From: Takakia lepidozioides
Taxonomy: Eukaryota; Streptophyta; Takakiopsida; Takakiales; Takakiaceae
Assembly (NCBI GenBank): GCA_030704615.1
Contig: CM060733.1
Span: forward strand, 20,708,001-20,772,000
Reading direction: 5' to 3'
DNA: 64,000 bases
Under the pieces are notes generated by a model that saw only the letters and a program-made list of their open reading frames with translations, made no database searches and was not told the origin of the DNA. The position numbers and the translations under genes were made by a program. Positions 43,567 through 56,455 of the stretch are shown one piece after another. How positions within the stretch are numbered: the first letter of the stretch is position 1; each line of letters begins with the position of its first letter.

Positions 43567-45237
43567 TTGACCTCGGCGCCCATCTTGAGACGACCTATCA
43601 GGGGGCGTCCTTTTCAGCTGCATACAGATTGGAGCATGCTGGGGCTTGGAGCGGTGCTCACACAGGTGGATGATGAGGGAAGAGAGTTCGTAGTGGCTTA
43701 TGCTAGCCGCTCGAACAATGCTGCAGAGTCTAAGTATAGCTCATATGAGGGAGAATGCTTAGCTGCAGTGTGGGCCATGGCACACTTCAGGTGCTATCTA
43801 TATGGCAATCTCTTCACCCTTGTCACGGATCACCAACCACTCAAGTGGTTGATGGAGTCAGACAAGCTTACGGGGAAGCTTGCACGGTGGGCACTCATCC
43901 TTCAAGAGTATGACTTTCAGGTGGTGCATCGACCGGGTTTGGTCAATCGCAATGCAGATGGGTTGAGTCGCAATCCATGCACGAGCCAGCAGGATGACAC
44001 TAGAGCTCGGTGGCATGGTGAGACGGACGAGGAGATGGTGCCCGGATGGCATGCATCTGCATTTCTGTGTATCTTGGCAGCGGAAGGCCAGGTTGGACCT
44101 GCAACAGGGATGACTGTAGATCAAGTGTCTGAGGACCCTGAGGCCAGCAATGAGCAAGGTGGCGCCAAAGATATACATGAGGATTCAGTTGTGTTGGACT
44201 ACCTCCGCACTGGAGACACGGCAGCCACTTTGACTGTCAAGGAGAGGGATCGGATCCTACAACGAGCCAAGAGGTTCAAGTGGGAGGGGACACACCTGCT
44301 CCGAGTGTGGGAGGATGGTCGAGTGAGGATTGTGCCTCACCCAACACAGCGGGCACGGTTAGTGCGCCATGCCCATGAGGAGTTGGGGCATTTTGGGGTG
44401 CGACGCACTCATAGTCTACTGCAGGGGCAGTATTGGTGGCGTGGTATGCACACAGAGGTGCAACAATTTGTGGCTAGGTGCATGGTGTGTGACAGGGTGC
44501 GTGCTTCATTCAACGCCCCTACTCCACAATTGCACCCTCTTCCGATCATGGGATTGGGCTACAGGTGGAGTCTTGACTTCGCAGGGCCGTTGCCACTAAC
44601 CATGCGCCACAACAAGTACGTGTTGGTGATGGTGGAGCACTTCTCCAAGTGGATTGAATTGGTTCTATTGCATGATAAGGCTAGTAAGGGAGCTGCGTAT
44701 GCATTCCTGGATTGTGTGCTTAGCCGATTCGGTGCTCCGGCTGAGGTACTCACGGACCAAGGGGAGAGAGTTCTTGGGGGAGTTTCAGGCTTTGTGTGAC
44801 AAGGCCTTGATAGACCACCGCACCACTTCTCGGGATCATCCTGAGGCCGATGGCTTGGCAGAGAGAGTTGTTCAGACAGTAAAGAGGGGTTTGCGCAAGT
44901 ATGGCTTGCAGAAGGGACACCTAGGAGATTGGGACCTTCAGTTACCCTGGTTAGCCATGGGCTACAGGTTCAGCAAGCAAGCATCACTTGCCTCCTTCTC
45001 ACCATACTTTCTTCTCTTTGGCCGAGAGCCGGATTTGCCTACATCCATTCGCAGAGAAGCTGCTACAGTTCTTAACCTTGACGATCCAGACGTGTGGGCA
45101 CGTGCATGTGAGCAGCGTGCAGAGTTGTTCAAGAGAGTCATGCCCATGGCTTTCGAGAACCTTGCCATTGCACAACACCGTGATACGTTGAGGTATGCTA
45201 CCATACGTGGTGGGGGCTATCGTCCTGGGGTTCGGAG
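43567..45237 (+). pseudogene. pol: Gypsy RNase H and integrase (copy 2)
   Basis: The ORF 43567-44799 joins RNase H (LHTDWSMLGLGAVLTQ, YSSYEGECLAAVWAMAHFR, LVTDHQPLKWL), its tether (QEYDFQVVHRPGLVNRNADG) and integrase. The integrase has an intact HHCC zinc domain (LVRHAHEELGHFG..., ARCMVCDRV) and the first catalytic Asp in SLDFAGPLPL. A one-base insertion in GGGGAGAGAG near 44765 shifts the second Asp region (LTDQGREFLGEF); the Glu region HPEADGLAERVVQTV follows in frame to FGREPDLP and GGGYRPGVRRF, where homology ends at 45237. This copy lets the frameshifts of copy 1 be located. Confidence 0.88.
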
Positions 45238-47059
45238 ATTCAACCCTTTCTGCAGCTATCCCCCCAAAAACTGAGTCAAACAGAGTCCATTTGACAAAGA
45301 TATGACCAATTTGGTTTTAAATCATTTAAATTAGATCAAAAGGGCCCCCCTTTTTTTTTTAAAGGTTTGAGGGTCAAAGCATGCTACGGTCCACCCAAAA
45401 TGGACGTCCCAAGCTCTCTGCGAATGCAGTGCCACATAGAAGGACTGACATGGATGTTGGATATAAGTGCATTTTGAAAGTTTAGACATGAATCATTGAT
45501 CCTTATTCTGTGCTGAAAACAACGGTGGTTTTCTTTTTGGAATCCATGGAGATTTGAGCATTGAATGAAGTCCAAACGTAAAAGTATGTATGATGTCCAA
45601 AGTAAGGTTGTGGACTATATGGAATCAATTGGAGTGGTGGAAAACTTCAATTCACATAGGGATTTTAATGTCCAGTAGGAAGGTCACCGTTATACGTGGA
45701 AACCACAATGTAGCCCTAAGAATTAGTTTATGAGATATGTGAGAAATTTTCAAAATCTATCATTTTATCTTGGAACATCCTAATTCATTATACCTTCTTC
45801 CATTCATTTTCATGCTATGGTCCTTTCATAAGAAGTGTAGCTTTCAAGACTCCCTAAGGCACTTTACAATGATATGGAGGTTTATGAAGGAATGAACTGC
45901 TTGATGATTTTTCATGAAGAGAGTTACATTGGTGTATATTTTGGAAAATCTAGAAAATAATGTAACATTCACATAAGGGCAAAGGGGTTGCAGGAGACAC
46001 TAAAGGTTGCTACGTATGCCATTTTGGTGAAAAAAACTAAGTCGTTCGAGCTGCCTACCGTGAGATATGGACTGCGCGGCTGCGTCCGCCATGGATGCTG
46101 CATGAAAAGCTTCAAGATAACAGTCTCGCGCATGGATTGTGCAAGACGGCGGGTCACCCGTCGCCGGGTGGTCTGTCAACGTAGATTTTCAAAATGTCTG
46201 CGCGTTTGCAAGTGTGGCCCATACACCTTTGCCCTAATGGCCTAACGTTCTCGTGCTATCGATCTTCTTTCTCATATTTTTGAGTGTGCAGAGATAGCCA
46301 TGCATGATATGCTTTCAGTTCTTATGTAATGCACTAGAGCGCACAAACAGCCTGGACACGTTGGATACGGGGTGCGACACGGGCAGTATTGGCGTGCAAC
46401 CTCGCCATTGACGTATCTTCGTGCAACCTGGCCATTTCCTCCAGCATTCGGGGTGTTTGGTTTTGCTTGTCGTACTCACTACGCACGCACATTCATTTGT
46501 CTATGTTGCTCACCTGAGTTCCAAGAAAGTGCCATGTGTAGTATTTATGTGATACATGTGTGAGTTTTGGAGGTTGCAATCTTTGTATAGTGATAACTAG
46601 CTGTAAGTGGTATTGTGTTTGCGTTTGTGAGGGTCACAATCTGAACCATATCAGCCCCATCTACTAGCTCAAGTCTTGGGTACGCAAGCTGCTTGTAGGT
46701 CGCGTGCACTTCAATTGCAGCTACTTACAGCCTGCGCATTACCTCCATCTAGAATAATGTTAATCTTCCTCAAGTTGAGCATGAGTAAGAGGATGTACTA
46801 CGCGTTAGTTTGGATAGGTTCTCTATCCAGGGCTCCCGCCACCATAGCAATCTCATGCCTTATCGTGCTCATCCTGTTTTTGAGTGGGAACCCCTACGCA
46901 TATTGCATTGACTGCCCTATAGCAGGAGACTTGATTATATACAGGGTCCCTCTCAAGGTGCATCCTTGGGGGTTCAAAATGTTGTATTGTGATGATATGC
47001 GATTTTCCTGCTGATGATATGCGTTCTTTGCTGCTGCTGCGTTTGGTGGAATTTTACCA
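45238..47059. other. Intergenic, nothing recognised
   Basis: No gene or known element recognised. Poly-C and poly-T runs occur at 45342-45360. Confidence 0.4.
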
Positions 47060-47325
47060 GGTATTCAGCTGAGGTGAGGCCAGGGCGCTTTGGGATAATA
47101 ATTACACTGTACAAGCAGCAGCTATTACTGCTTCAGAATCGCTTTATTCGTGCACTAGGTTCTGTGCAGCATGTGACATTGAGTTCAATACTGTGGATGG
47201 GTTTCAAGGACGTGAAGTCGACATTCTGATTTTGTCCACAGTCCGGACGACAAGGGCGAGAGAATAATAGGAATGGTGAAGTAAATCGTGGAAGCATTGG
47301 GTTTGTGGTTGATTACATAACAAGT
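47060..47325 (+). pseudogene. SEN1/MAA3-type superfamily 1 helicase fragment
   Basis: RFGIIITLYKQQLLLLQNRF (about 47079-47143) is followed in another frame by EFNTVDGFQGREVDILILST (about 47182-47241) and, after one more shift, GSIGFVVDYI. This series (ITPYKxQ, then motif V VDxFQGRExDxIxxSxVR, then SIGFxxD) is typical of the C-terminal helicase domain of Upf1/Sen1-like RNA/DNA helicases, which act in RNA processing. Only this short piece is present and it has two frame changes, so it is a captured or decayed fragment rather than a gene. Confidence 0.6.
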
Positions 47326-47568
47326 AAAGGTGGGGGCTCTCCCATTTGTTGTCATATTCATTGCAGATTTTCCTACTTGGTGTAAATTGGTGCAACAGAA
47401 CCGAAAGTGTTGATATTCTTCTCACATTTGCTTTGGGTTGTTTTGCAGGCCATGTTTTCATACAACTGAATTGGACTGGGACAACCATTGGGAGAGAGAG
47501 TACACTTAAGCAAACTGTTGTCTGGTTTTCCGATCTCTATATTGTGCTAACAGTTGTATCAGTTTTCA

Positions 47569-50500
47569 ATGGGGAACAAGAAGAACAAGTATAGGGTAAA
47601 TGGAGAGGTAAGACCAGGCCCTCAAAAAAGGGCAAAACTGGCTTTGTTGGCTGCAGCCAGGCCCACCGAGGATGCACGCAAACAAACCCACGCTGACCAG
47701 AAAAGAATGTATAGGGAGAGACTTCAAGCCCAAAAAGAGGCAGAGATTAATGCGGCTACTACAACGTCTGGGCAAGGTTCTGTGGAAGATGCCAGGGTGG
47801 GGTTTGGAGAACGAGACAAGAGGAGAATAGCTTTGAAAATGGCCGACTTCTGTTACAAGCAATTGAGGGAATGCCCAACACTTCATTCACAAACAGAGGT
47901 AATGGAGTTATTTTTGGGTCACCATCTCATTAAACTCAGCTTACCTGCCTATTACTTGCGCCTAAGGAGGCCAAGGCGCATGCAGATTGTTGAGAACCAG
48001 CAGAGCTCCATGCAACTTGTTAAGGGTGTGCAGTCTTTAGATAAGCTTGCGAGTAAACGCTCATTCTTAACAGCGTCTGTTAGTGGAACCCAGACCACTA
48101 CTGTGAGGGCAACGGCACGTATTCTTAATATTCATCATAGCAATATTAGTCGTGCAATTGTACGACGAAGAGTCATTGATTCAGAAGGTGAGGGTTTGTG
48201 GGCTTTGGGTGGGAGAAAGAAAAGGTCTGATCATGTACCAGATGCGACCGACGATCGTTTTGGCTTGGTGGGTAAATGAGACACGAGTGTCACCCAACAA
48301 GAAAGATGTCGTGAGGCAGCGCGTATCGAGGAAAGTCTATGATACACAAACCTGCTCACTATCTTCTTGAGACTCAGGTAAGCGAACCCTCTCTTTACAG
48401 TGTTTGTGTGGGCTCTCAGTACTTTACAATCCTTCTACACTTACTACTGTACATAACTGTATTGGACTATGTTGGAGTTTGTCAACTGCCATTTGTGTTT
48501 GGGTTGCCTCGTACATTTTCCCTAGACAAGGTACATCGTCACCTGTAAACCTACCAGTGGACTGAGATTACTGTACTCAATTGTGGACACTATGTCCAGC
48601 TCATGTCCTGAATTGGAGTGTCTTGAAGATGTCCCTCTTGTTCATGGACTGGTACTCATTGTAAACAGGCCTGGGATGGACTAGAAGTACGACTCACTAG
48701 CATGCACTCCTTATATTATGACTAGATAGGACAAAATAGCATGCACTCCATGTAATTTGATTTGGAGGGACTAGAAGTCGATGTACATGTACTCCATTAG
48801 TACATGCACTCCTTGAAATGTGACTAGAAAAGGACAATGACTAGGACTAGGGACCGATTTGGACATGCATTCCTTGATATGTGACTAGAAAGAAGTAGGA
48901 CTAGGACTGATTAGGACATGCATTCATTGGTATGTGACTAGGACTAGGACTAGGACTGGTTAGTACATGCATTCCTTAATATGTGACTAGAAAGGACTCA
49001 CACTCGGACTGATTAGTACATGTACTACTTCATATGTGACTAGGAAGGACTAGGTCTAGGACTACTAGGACTGATTAGTACTTGTACAATTTGACATGTG
49101 ATGAGAAAGGACTATGACTAAGACTAGGTCTAGGACTGGTCTAGGTCTAGTAGTAGGTATTCTTAGTGCATGCACTAAATGGGATTCTCTTTGTGCATGT
49201 TGTGGTGGCAATGCAGACTGCTTTCTTTCTTCGCTTCAAATCAGCCCATCCCAATGTCAAAGTGGGTCAACGATTGTTTGAGTTGTTTGAGGCCATTCTT
49301 TGTCAAACGCCTGAAGGATCGTAATGTTTGTTGCTGCAAATATCATGTGGAGATGGCGGAGTTGAAGGATGGGTTCAACAACATGCGGACTGCCGAGAGG
49401 GGTGTCCACTCTCCATCATCATGTACTTGTGACTGTAATATTTGTCGACGTGGACCAGTATTAGATGGTGAAGCTGGTTGTCAAGCGAACAAGCACCCCT
49501 ACAAAGGAGGAGTGACTTGGCTTTGGCAAGAAATTGTTTGTCCCAAAGGGGAATTGGATGAATGGCATCGGCGAGACTGTCTCATGGGAGAGTGCTTGAG
49601 GTGTGGCTCAAGTAAGTTATCTATTTGTCCCGTGGAGGCAAATGGTTGTGATTTGACAGTGCAGTGGAGATGCTATGCAAAAGAGAAATGTTGGGGAGAA
49701 AAGATGGAGCCCCTAGAATGAGACTGAAACTCCAATACCAAACGACTTCCTCTGTTGAATTCTTGTCGTACTTCAAACCCAAGCTACAGGCTTTTGTTCG
49801 TCATAACTTTGTAGCCCGATGGCAAGATGCTCAGTTTAAAGCCAGTTTGAAATCTTTGCCAGAGAATACAATATTGTCTGTTGTTGACTTTGCTGAAAAC
49901 TACACTTTTACAGTTCAGAATGAAGTGCAAGAGATGCACTGGCACAGTTTCCAGATCACTATATTGGTGCACATTACCTACCGGTGGAATCCACACCCTG
50001 ATGTGAATGATCCCGATTCCAAGGTTTTGAAAGAAATGCACTTTTACATTTCTGATGACAACAAGCATGACACGTTGTTCGTACAACATTGCTTTCGGTT
50101 TAATTGGAATTACCTTGCTGAAGCAGGGTTCAGACCTGAATCGCATTGGGTATGGAGTGACGGTTGTGCTGCTCAGTTTAAAGGTGCTCGTCCTTGGTAT
50201 TTTGTTAGTAGGTACCCCCACATCACAGGGGGTTGCACAATGTGGTGGAACTTTTTTGGATCAGGGCACGGGAAAGGTGAGCACGATGGGGCTGGTGCTG
50301 TGATCAAGAGGGCTTTTACGAGCAGAGCAGTTAAACTCAAATGGTGTGAAGCTGCAAAATGCTGCTGAGGCAGTAGCTTTTTTGCGCAAGAACCTGTCCA
50401 CCCGACCTCCTTCTTCGTACTCTAAGATTAGAACAGCAGTGAAAAGACATTTTTGGCTTGTTCGTACAGAAGATGTTGACCGTACACAAGAGTGGGATTG

Positions 50501-51144
50501 CAAGACCGTACCTGGAACTCGGTCTTTACATTCCATTCTTGGGAGGAACAAGTCAGACCCAACCAAACTTATGGTTCGAGACTTAGCATGTTTTTGTCCG
50601 CATTGTTTGGATCTTGATTGGGACAACTGCATCAGTATTGCTCATGCACAAAAATGGAAGTTGCAAACCCTGCAACCTACAAAATACAACTGTTGTCCGG
50701 AGGCAGATTGAAGAAGAAGGGGATGAAGAACAAGAGTTTGGGGGGAGATGGGGAGGACTTGGCCTCCTGCTTGGATGCAGGGGACAATTTTGCCTGCAAT
50801 GCTGAAGCTGGAAACTCAGAAGGGGTGGACTTCTACTTGCTCTGTTGTGAAAGGCCGGTTCACGTTGTTATGGAGACATTCACAGATGGGTGGGGAAGTA
50901 CTTTTGACCCTGGCGAGCATGTGTTGCAGGGAGATATTACCAGTTGTGTGGAAGAAGAGATAAGGCTTACAAGTTCCTATCTGACCAGCCTTTGGCATTT
51001 CTGTATTCGCATTTGGTGAGGGCTATCAAATTTGCTATGCCTCCAGCGACATATCGAGTCAAAGGCAAGGATGCAGTCTTCACCTTGTCTGCGGATGCAT
51101 TGGAAGGCATCAATGAAGCTCTGGCAGCAATGGAAGATCGCTAA
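47569..51144 (+). pseudogene. DDE-like transposase-related gene (DFAENY / SDGCAAQFK family), frameshifted
   Basis: Part 1 (47569-48372): a basic N-terminus, LRECPTLHSQTEVMELFLGH, a helix-turn-helix-like TARILNIHHSNISRAIVRRR, then WWVNETRVSPNKKDVVRQRV and HKPAHYLLETQ before a GTAAGC donor at 48373. An intron filled with a minisatellite follows, to the acceptor at 49212. Part 2 (49213-50370): FKSAHPNVKVGQRLFELFEA, RPFFVKRLKDRNVCCCKYHVEM, a Cys-rich block (CTCDCNICRRG), then VVDFAENYTF, YISDDNKHD, VWSDGCAAQFKGA and SGHGKGEHDGAGAVIKRAF. Part 3 (to 51144): NAAEAVAFLRKNLS, QPLAFLYSHLVRAI, to TAA. Conserved acidic residues in DFAENY, SDGC and GEHDGAG suggest an RNase H-fold DDE enzyme. I know similar uncharacterised proteins from many eukaryotes but cannot name a superfamily. 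Frameshifts near 48270, 48340, 49290, 50335 and 50715 imply decay. Confidence 0.55.
48640..49175 (+). repeat. ACTAGGACT / ATGCACTCCTT minisatellite in the intron
   Basis: Nine or so diverged units of 45-65 bp, each with (T)ACATGCA(C/T)TCCTT.ATATGTGACTAG(A)AAGGACTAGGACT. It lies between the splice donor at 48373 and the acceptor at 49212 of the surrounding gene. Confidence 0.7.
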
Positions 51145-52972
51145 GATGGCATGTTGCAGGCCAATCCATGGTTGACGGGCAACTTCCCTTATCGGGATGG
51201 GGTCAATTCTCCCTTGGGTTATGTAACTCAAATATGTAGCAATGTGAATTACAAGTTGCTTGTGAGCTGAGAGATTGTTTTCGGAATTTGTATGTATGTA
51301 GCTTTGTTATTTGGCCGCAGATTATAATTCATAATCTATAATCTATCTTGCAAGCTATGGCTGAAGAGGCTGTGGCTGTGGCCAAATTTGTTACTGTTCA
51401 ATTGAATGTGCCTGGTGACTAGAATTCCCGCACTAGTGCTGTGGTGTATCACTTCACAAGGCGGGGAATTTCAATTTAATGTGTCTGGTTTTTTTTCTGT
51501 GATTGGTTTCTTGTTATTTGGAGTGTGTCTGCCTTCCTCTCTGATCACACAATCTGTTGTCCTCCCCCTTCTCATACCAACTGGTTGGCAAAGGTGCCTG
51601 GCTACGAAGATATGGCAAAACCTCATCATAAACCCTACAACTTGTCATACTTCCTGGTCCTTTCAAAGTTCCACACCCTCGTTTTGGATAAGAAAGTGGA
51701 GAAGATCATAGCTGTAAAAATAAGGCACATGTTCCTCAAGGCACATGATCCTCAACACGCTGAAGCCGGGCGCCATTCTAGTCTGAGTTGCTAACAGCCT
51801 TCCAAACACAGTGGGACAATCAAGTGGAACAGCAGCAGACCTGCTATCATACTGTCTTGATTCCCTCTTCAAAGTTAAGCCATCCTTGCATATTGAACTG
51901 CATGCATTAAATCATACACACAAGTAATTTTTGGGCTTGGATGAAGTTGAGAGATACTATCAAACTCTCTGAAGAATTAGGCAGGCAGCACTACAAATCA
52001 CATTTATGTGCTCAATTGAGCGAAGGTAGATTGCTTAGAGCTGCCATTACTGAGGTATATTCTGTTTAGTGAGTTGATTAGTGTCCTGACTTGGGGTACA
52101 GAACCAGCTTGTCTCCTGTAGAGAGGGGAATGATGGGAATGTTGTCTGTTGGCCAGGCTTCGGTCCGCCATACAGGGATCTTCACCAAGGAGCTAGACTA
52201 ATTACCATTGAGAGATGGAGACTTGTATTGTTGGTGTCGATTGCAGTTTTGTAAATGAACTATCAGAGTCAAGCAAAGGAGGATAGAGGTACGCAACCGG
52301 ATGTAGCCATACCATCCACCAGTTAGTCAAATTTCAGGCGCAGACTCTGTTTAAACCCACGCATGTTGGAGAATTGTAGCACAGGCAGGAAAAGCAATGG
52401 GCCTTTCAAAGCCATCTTTCTCACATAGAATGAATAACAGTAGACTGCCTGCACGAAGGTATTCTAGCAATTCCTATCAGAAACAGATAGCAAAATAGAG
52501 TGCATTGTTTTCAAAAACCACTGTCATGATATTGCTGCCTTACTCAAAGTACAGCATACCTATCAGCAGAAAATGAACAAAGAACAGTAATGTGCATGCC
52601 CTCAATCCATGTCATGTGTCCATTGTGAGCTACTCGAGAAACCACAAGGGCAAATCCACATCACATGACTTGGCTGGGCACCTAATGGTAACAACTAACA
52701 CATCCTCTGCCAGTTCTAAACTGCTCAACATTGACATATCGTGGCACCAACCTCTACCCCATCGATGAAAGACTAGCCTTTGCTTGGTGCCTGCCTCCCA
52801 AAGTGGCCATGTCATAAATGAACAAGTACTGATGAAGAGACGAGACCTGTCCCCACAATGACAGCAGCGAGTGGTAAAGTCCTCATAAGTGTACAGTACT
52901 CAGCTTGTACCTAGTTGATATGTTTTCTTTTCTTCTTCTTAGGGCCTGCACCAGAAGAACCTGCATCCATCT
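51145..52972. other. Intergenic, nothing recognised
   Basis: Contains the 3' flank of the transposase-like gene. An ORF at 51525-51794 (+) includes LVLSKFHTLVLDKKVEKIIA but shows no known family. No repeats recognised. Confidence 0.4.
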
Positions 52973-53921
52973 TCAAGTTAGGTGGGTCTTGACAGTATTA
53001 AGGGACTTGACAACAGGCCCCCGAGTGGTCAAGTTGGGAGGAGTCTTCACGGTGTTCAGTGACTTCACAACAGGGCCCCGAGCGGCCTTCACAACACCAT
53101 CCCGTGGGATTGAGTTACTCTTATCATGGTGGCTCAGATCGTTGTCTTCATTCGTATCCAAGGGCTTGTGCACGACAACTCTCTTTGATGAGGGGGTACT
53201 TTCACCTGGGCACTTGTCCATATCCTTGTCAATTGATACCTTAGAATCCGCCCTAGTGGTGGGCTTCTTTGCATACTCTGCACTCAATGCCTTGCGAGAT
53301 CTCTTTCGTTCTCGTTTACGCTTCCCTGTTGCTGAACATGTGGACTGACAAGGGCTACAGCTGGGGGGTTCAACACTGGTCCAAGGAGGAGGGGTTGTTG
53401 CTAAGGCATGAGGTACATATACTACCATGGTAATGGAGAACCACCATCCAATTGAGCTGGAATTGCGGGAATGGATATTGGCGGAGCAACAAGGGAGGTA
53501 GCAACTGGTGGAGTGACATGAAATATAGGATCTGAAACTTGTGAGGGGCCTCCACCTATGGTACTTGCAACACAACTGTATCAGAATCAGACTGGGAGTC
53601 GGCCCCAACATCAGTTTCAAATCCCTGTGACCCCAATTCTGAGTCTGATGAGAGGGTTGCCACATGTCCAGTATTTTGGGCACCATCTCTTTCAACCTTC
53701 ACATCCACATAAGGAGGAACAACAGTGGATGGGATTGTCAAGTCCACAACATCTTCATGTGTACTTTGTAGCGTATGTGTCGTGACAATCTCTGGAACAA
53801 ATGCAGCCTGCAGTGGAGATCCAGGAATCTTTTTGGTGGAGAACCAGGAATGAGGAACTTCTTGACATAACCCTTTCCTGAAGCTGAAACTCTTGCATGA
53901 TGGTATCAGGTGTGACATCAA
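52973..53921 (-). CDS. Hypothetical protein region, two overlapping minus-strand ORFs
   Basis: ORF 53921-53556 (121 residues) has an acidic Ser/Asp stretch (ATLSSDSELGSQGFETDVGA). ORF 53695-52973 (240 residues) has a basic cluster GKRKRERKRSRKALS (possible nuclear localisation) and a duplicated RGPVVKSLNTVKT near its end. The composition suggests a disordered nuclear or transposon-encoded protein. The frames overlap, so a frameshift or intron would be needed to join them. The plus strand also has ORFs but with less protein-like composition. Function unknown. Confidence 0.3.
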
Positions 53922-54438
53922 CCTCAGGGTTCAACGGTCACCAACAATTGGTGCAACGATCCCCGGCCGCGACAGCCCCAAAGGTGACATTTGAAGAGTT
54001 GACGAGCTTGGAGTTCGAGGGAAGTTTTGGTTCACAGCACTACCACCATGTCCACTTTGGCCTCCACTGTAGTTGTGGTGAATGCGCTATAGTTGGTGGT
54101 GGCCTGAGATGGAGGTCCTGGTCTTCGTTTGTTGGCATCAATGAAGCCATCATCTGCTATCACACCTACACCATTACAACTGGTTTGAGAAGGCTGAATT
54201 ATCACTTGGTGCCTACTGTCTACCAATACAACATTAACTGTAATTTGAGTCCAGACAAGTCATTGTAGTCCTTACCATTGGCCGAAGTCCCAACAGTTGG
54301 ACTACAATAATTATGTGGGGAGTGCACAGTCCATCATAATGGACTTTTTGTCCCCCATATTAGACTTCCAAGTTCTATGCAGCTGATGGTGGGACTACAA
54401 GCAAGATTCACACTCCCTAATTAGGACTCACACTCCAT
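53922..54438. other. Left flank of the assembly gap
   Basis: No gene recognised. GGACTACAA and CACACTCC phrases recur near 54290-54435. Confidence 0.35.
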
Positions 54439-54938
54439 NNNNNNNNNNNNNNNNNNNNNNNNNNNNNNNNNNNNNNNNNNNNNNNNNNNNNNNNNNNNNN
54501 NNNNNNNNNNNNNNNNNNNNNNNNNNNNNNNNNNNNNNNNNNNNNNNNNNNNNNNNNNNNNNNNNNNNNNNNNNNNNNNNNNNNNNNNNNNNNNNNNNNN
54601 NNNNNNNNNNNNNNNNNNNNNNNNNNNNNNNNNNNNNNNNNNNNNNNNNNNNNNNNNNNNNNNNNNNNNNNNNNNNNNNNNNNNNNNNNNNNNNNNNNNN
54701 NNNNNNNNNNNNNNNNNNNNNNNNNNNNNNNNNNNNNNNNNNNNNNNNNNNNNNNNNNNNNNNNNNNNNNNNNNNNNNNNNNNNNNNNNNNNNNNNNNNN
54801 NNNNNNNNNNNNNNNNNNNNNNNNNNNNNNNNNNNNNNNNNNNNNNNNNNNNNNNNNNNNNNNNNNNNNNNNNNNNNNNNNNNNNNNNNNNNNNNNNNNN
54901 NNNNNNNNNNNNNNNNNNNNNNNNNNNNNNNNNNNNNN
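54439..54938. other. Assembly gap, exactly 500 N
   Basis: A run of 500 N, a round number, so probably a nominal gap whose real size is unknown. It abuts the palindromic satellite, which would explain the assembly failure. ORFs reported through it are artefacts. Confidence 0.98.
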
Positions 54939-55557
54939 CCATTTTTCCAGTCATGCACGTAATTCGAAGAGCGGATGGATGGAAATCTGACGCCGGATTT
55001 CCATCCGCCAGGTAAGTCAGCGCGCAAAATTTCCGTCATGCAGGTAATATTCGAAGAGCGATCGATGGAAATCCCGGCGCCGGATTTCCATCGATCCGCT
55101 CTTCGAATTACCTGCATGACTTGGAAAATGGCGCCGAATTCCGATTTTGGGTGCCAGTCAGATCTGGGACATAGCCGTTTTCGGCCCCGAACAGGAAAAT
55201 GTTTTTTTTTTTTTTTTTTTTTTCCTGCGCCATTTTTTCATTTCGGGGCGAAAATGGCTAAGTCCCAGATCTGACTGGCACCAAAATCGGAATTCGGCGC
55301 CATTTTTCCAGTCATGCACGTAATTCGAAGAGCGGATGGATGGAAATCCGACGCCGGATTTCCATCCGCCAGGTAATCAGCGCGCAAATTTCCGTCATGC
55401 AGGTAATTCAAAGAGCGGATGGATGAAAATCTCCGGCGCCGGATTTCCATCGATCCGCTCTTCGAATTACCTGCATGACGGGAATGGCGCCGGAATTTCC
55501 GATTTTGGTGCCAGTCAGATCTGGGACATAGCCGTTTTCGGCCCCGAACAGGAAAAT

Positions 55558-55595
<38 letters not shown>

Positions 55596-56408
55596 CCGGC
55601 GCCATTTCTTCATTTCGGGGCCGAAAATGGCTAAGTCCCAGATCTGACTGGCACCAAAATCGGAAATTCGGCGCCATTTTTCCAGTCATGCAGGTAATTC
55701 GAAGAGCGGATCGATGGAAATCCGGTGCCGGATTTTCATCCATCCGCTCTTCGAATTACCTGCATGACGGAAATTTTGCGTGCCGACTTACTTGGCGGAT
55801 GGAAATCCGGCGCCGGATTTTCATCCATCCGCTCTTCGAATTACCTGCATGACCGAAATTTTGCGTGCCGACTTACCTGGCGGATGGAAATCCGGCGCCG
55901 GATTTCCATCCATCCGCTCTCTCGAATTACCTGCATGACTGGAAAAATGGTGCCGAATTTCCGATTTTGGTGCCAGTCAGATATGGGACGTAGCCATTTT
56001 CGGCCCCGAAATGAAAAAATGGCGCCGGAAAAAAATAAAATAAAAAAATAAAAAAATAATAAAGACACGCCATTGTTCTTGTTGGGGCCGAAAACGGCTA
56101 AGTCCCAGATCTGACTGGCACCAAAATCGGAAATTCGGCGCCATTTTTCCAATCATGCAGGTAATTCGAAGAGCGGATCGATGGAAATCCTGCGCCGGAT
56201 TTTCATCCATCCGCTCTTCGAATTACCTGCATGACGGAAATTTTGCGCGCCGACTTACCTGGCGGATGGAAATCCGGCGCCGGATTTCCATCCATCCGCT
56301 CTTCGAATTACCTGCATGACTGGAAAAATGGCGCCGAATTTCCGATTTTGGTGCCAGTCAGATCTGGACTTAGCCATTTTCGGCCCCGGAATGAAAAAAT
56401 GGCGCCGG

Positions 56409-56455
<47 letters not shown>

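Larger units (their letters stand above)
41237..45237 (+). mobile_element. Ty3/Gypsy element, copy 2, truncated at both ends
   Basis: Homologous to 7425-11430 of copy 1 with the same domain order: methyltransferase, reverse transcriptase, RNase H, integrase. It starts exactly at methyltransferase motif I, without gag, protease or LTR, and stops in the integrase C-terminal linker before the PHD finger, without a 3' LTR. Most of the reading frame is better preserved than in copy 1. The left neighbour is a LINE fragment; the right neighbour is unrecognised sequence. Confidence 0.88.

Noticed and set aside
54421-55117. Minus-strand ORFs of 177 and 229 residues
   Set aside because: They run through the 500-N gap and consist almost entirely of unknown residues.
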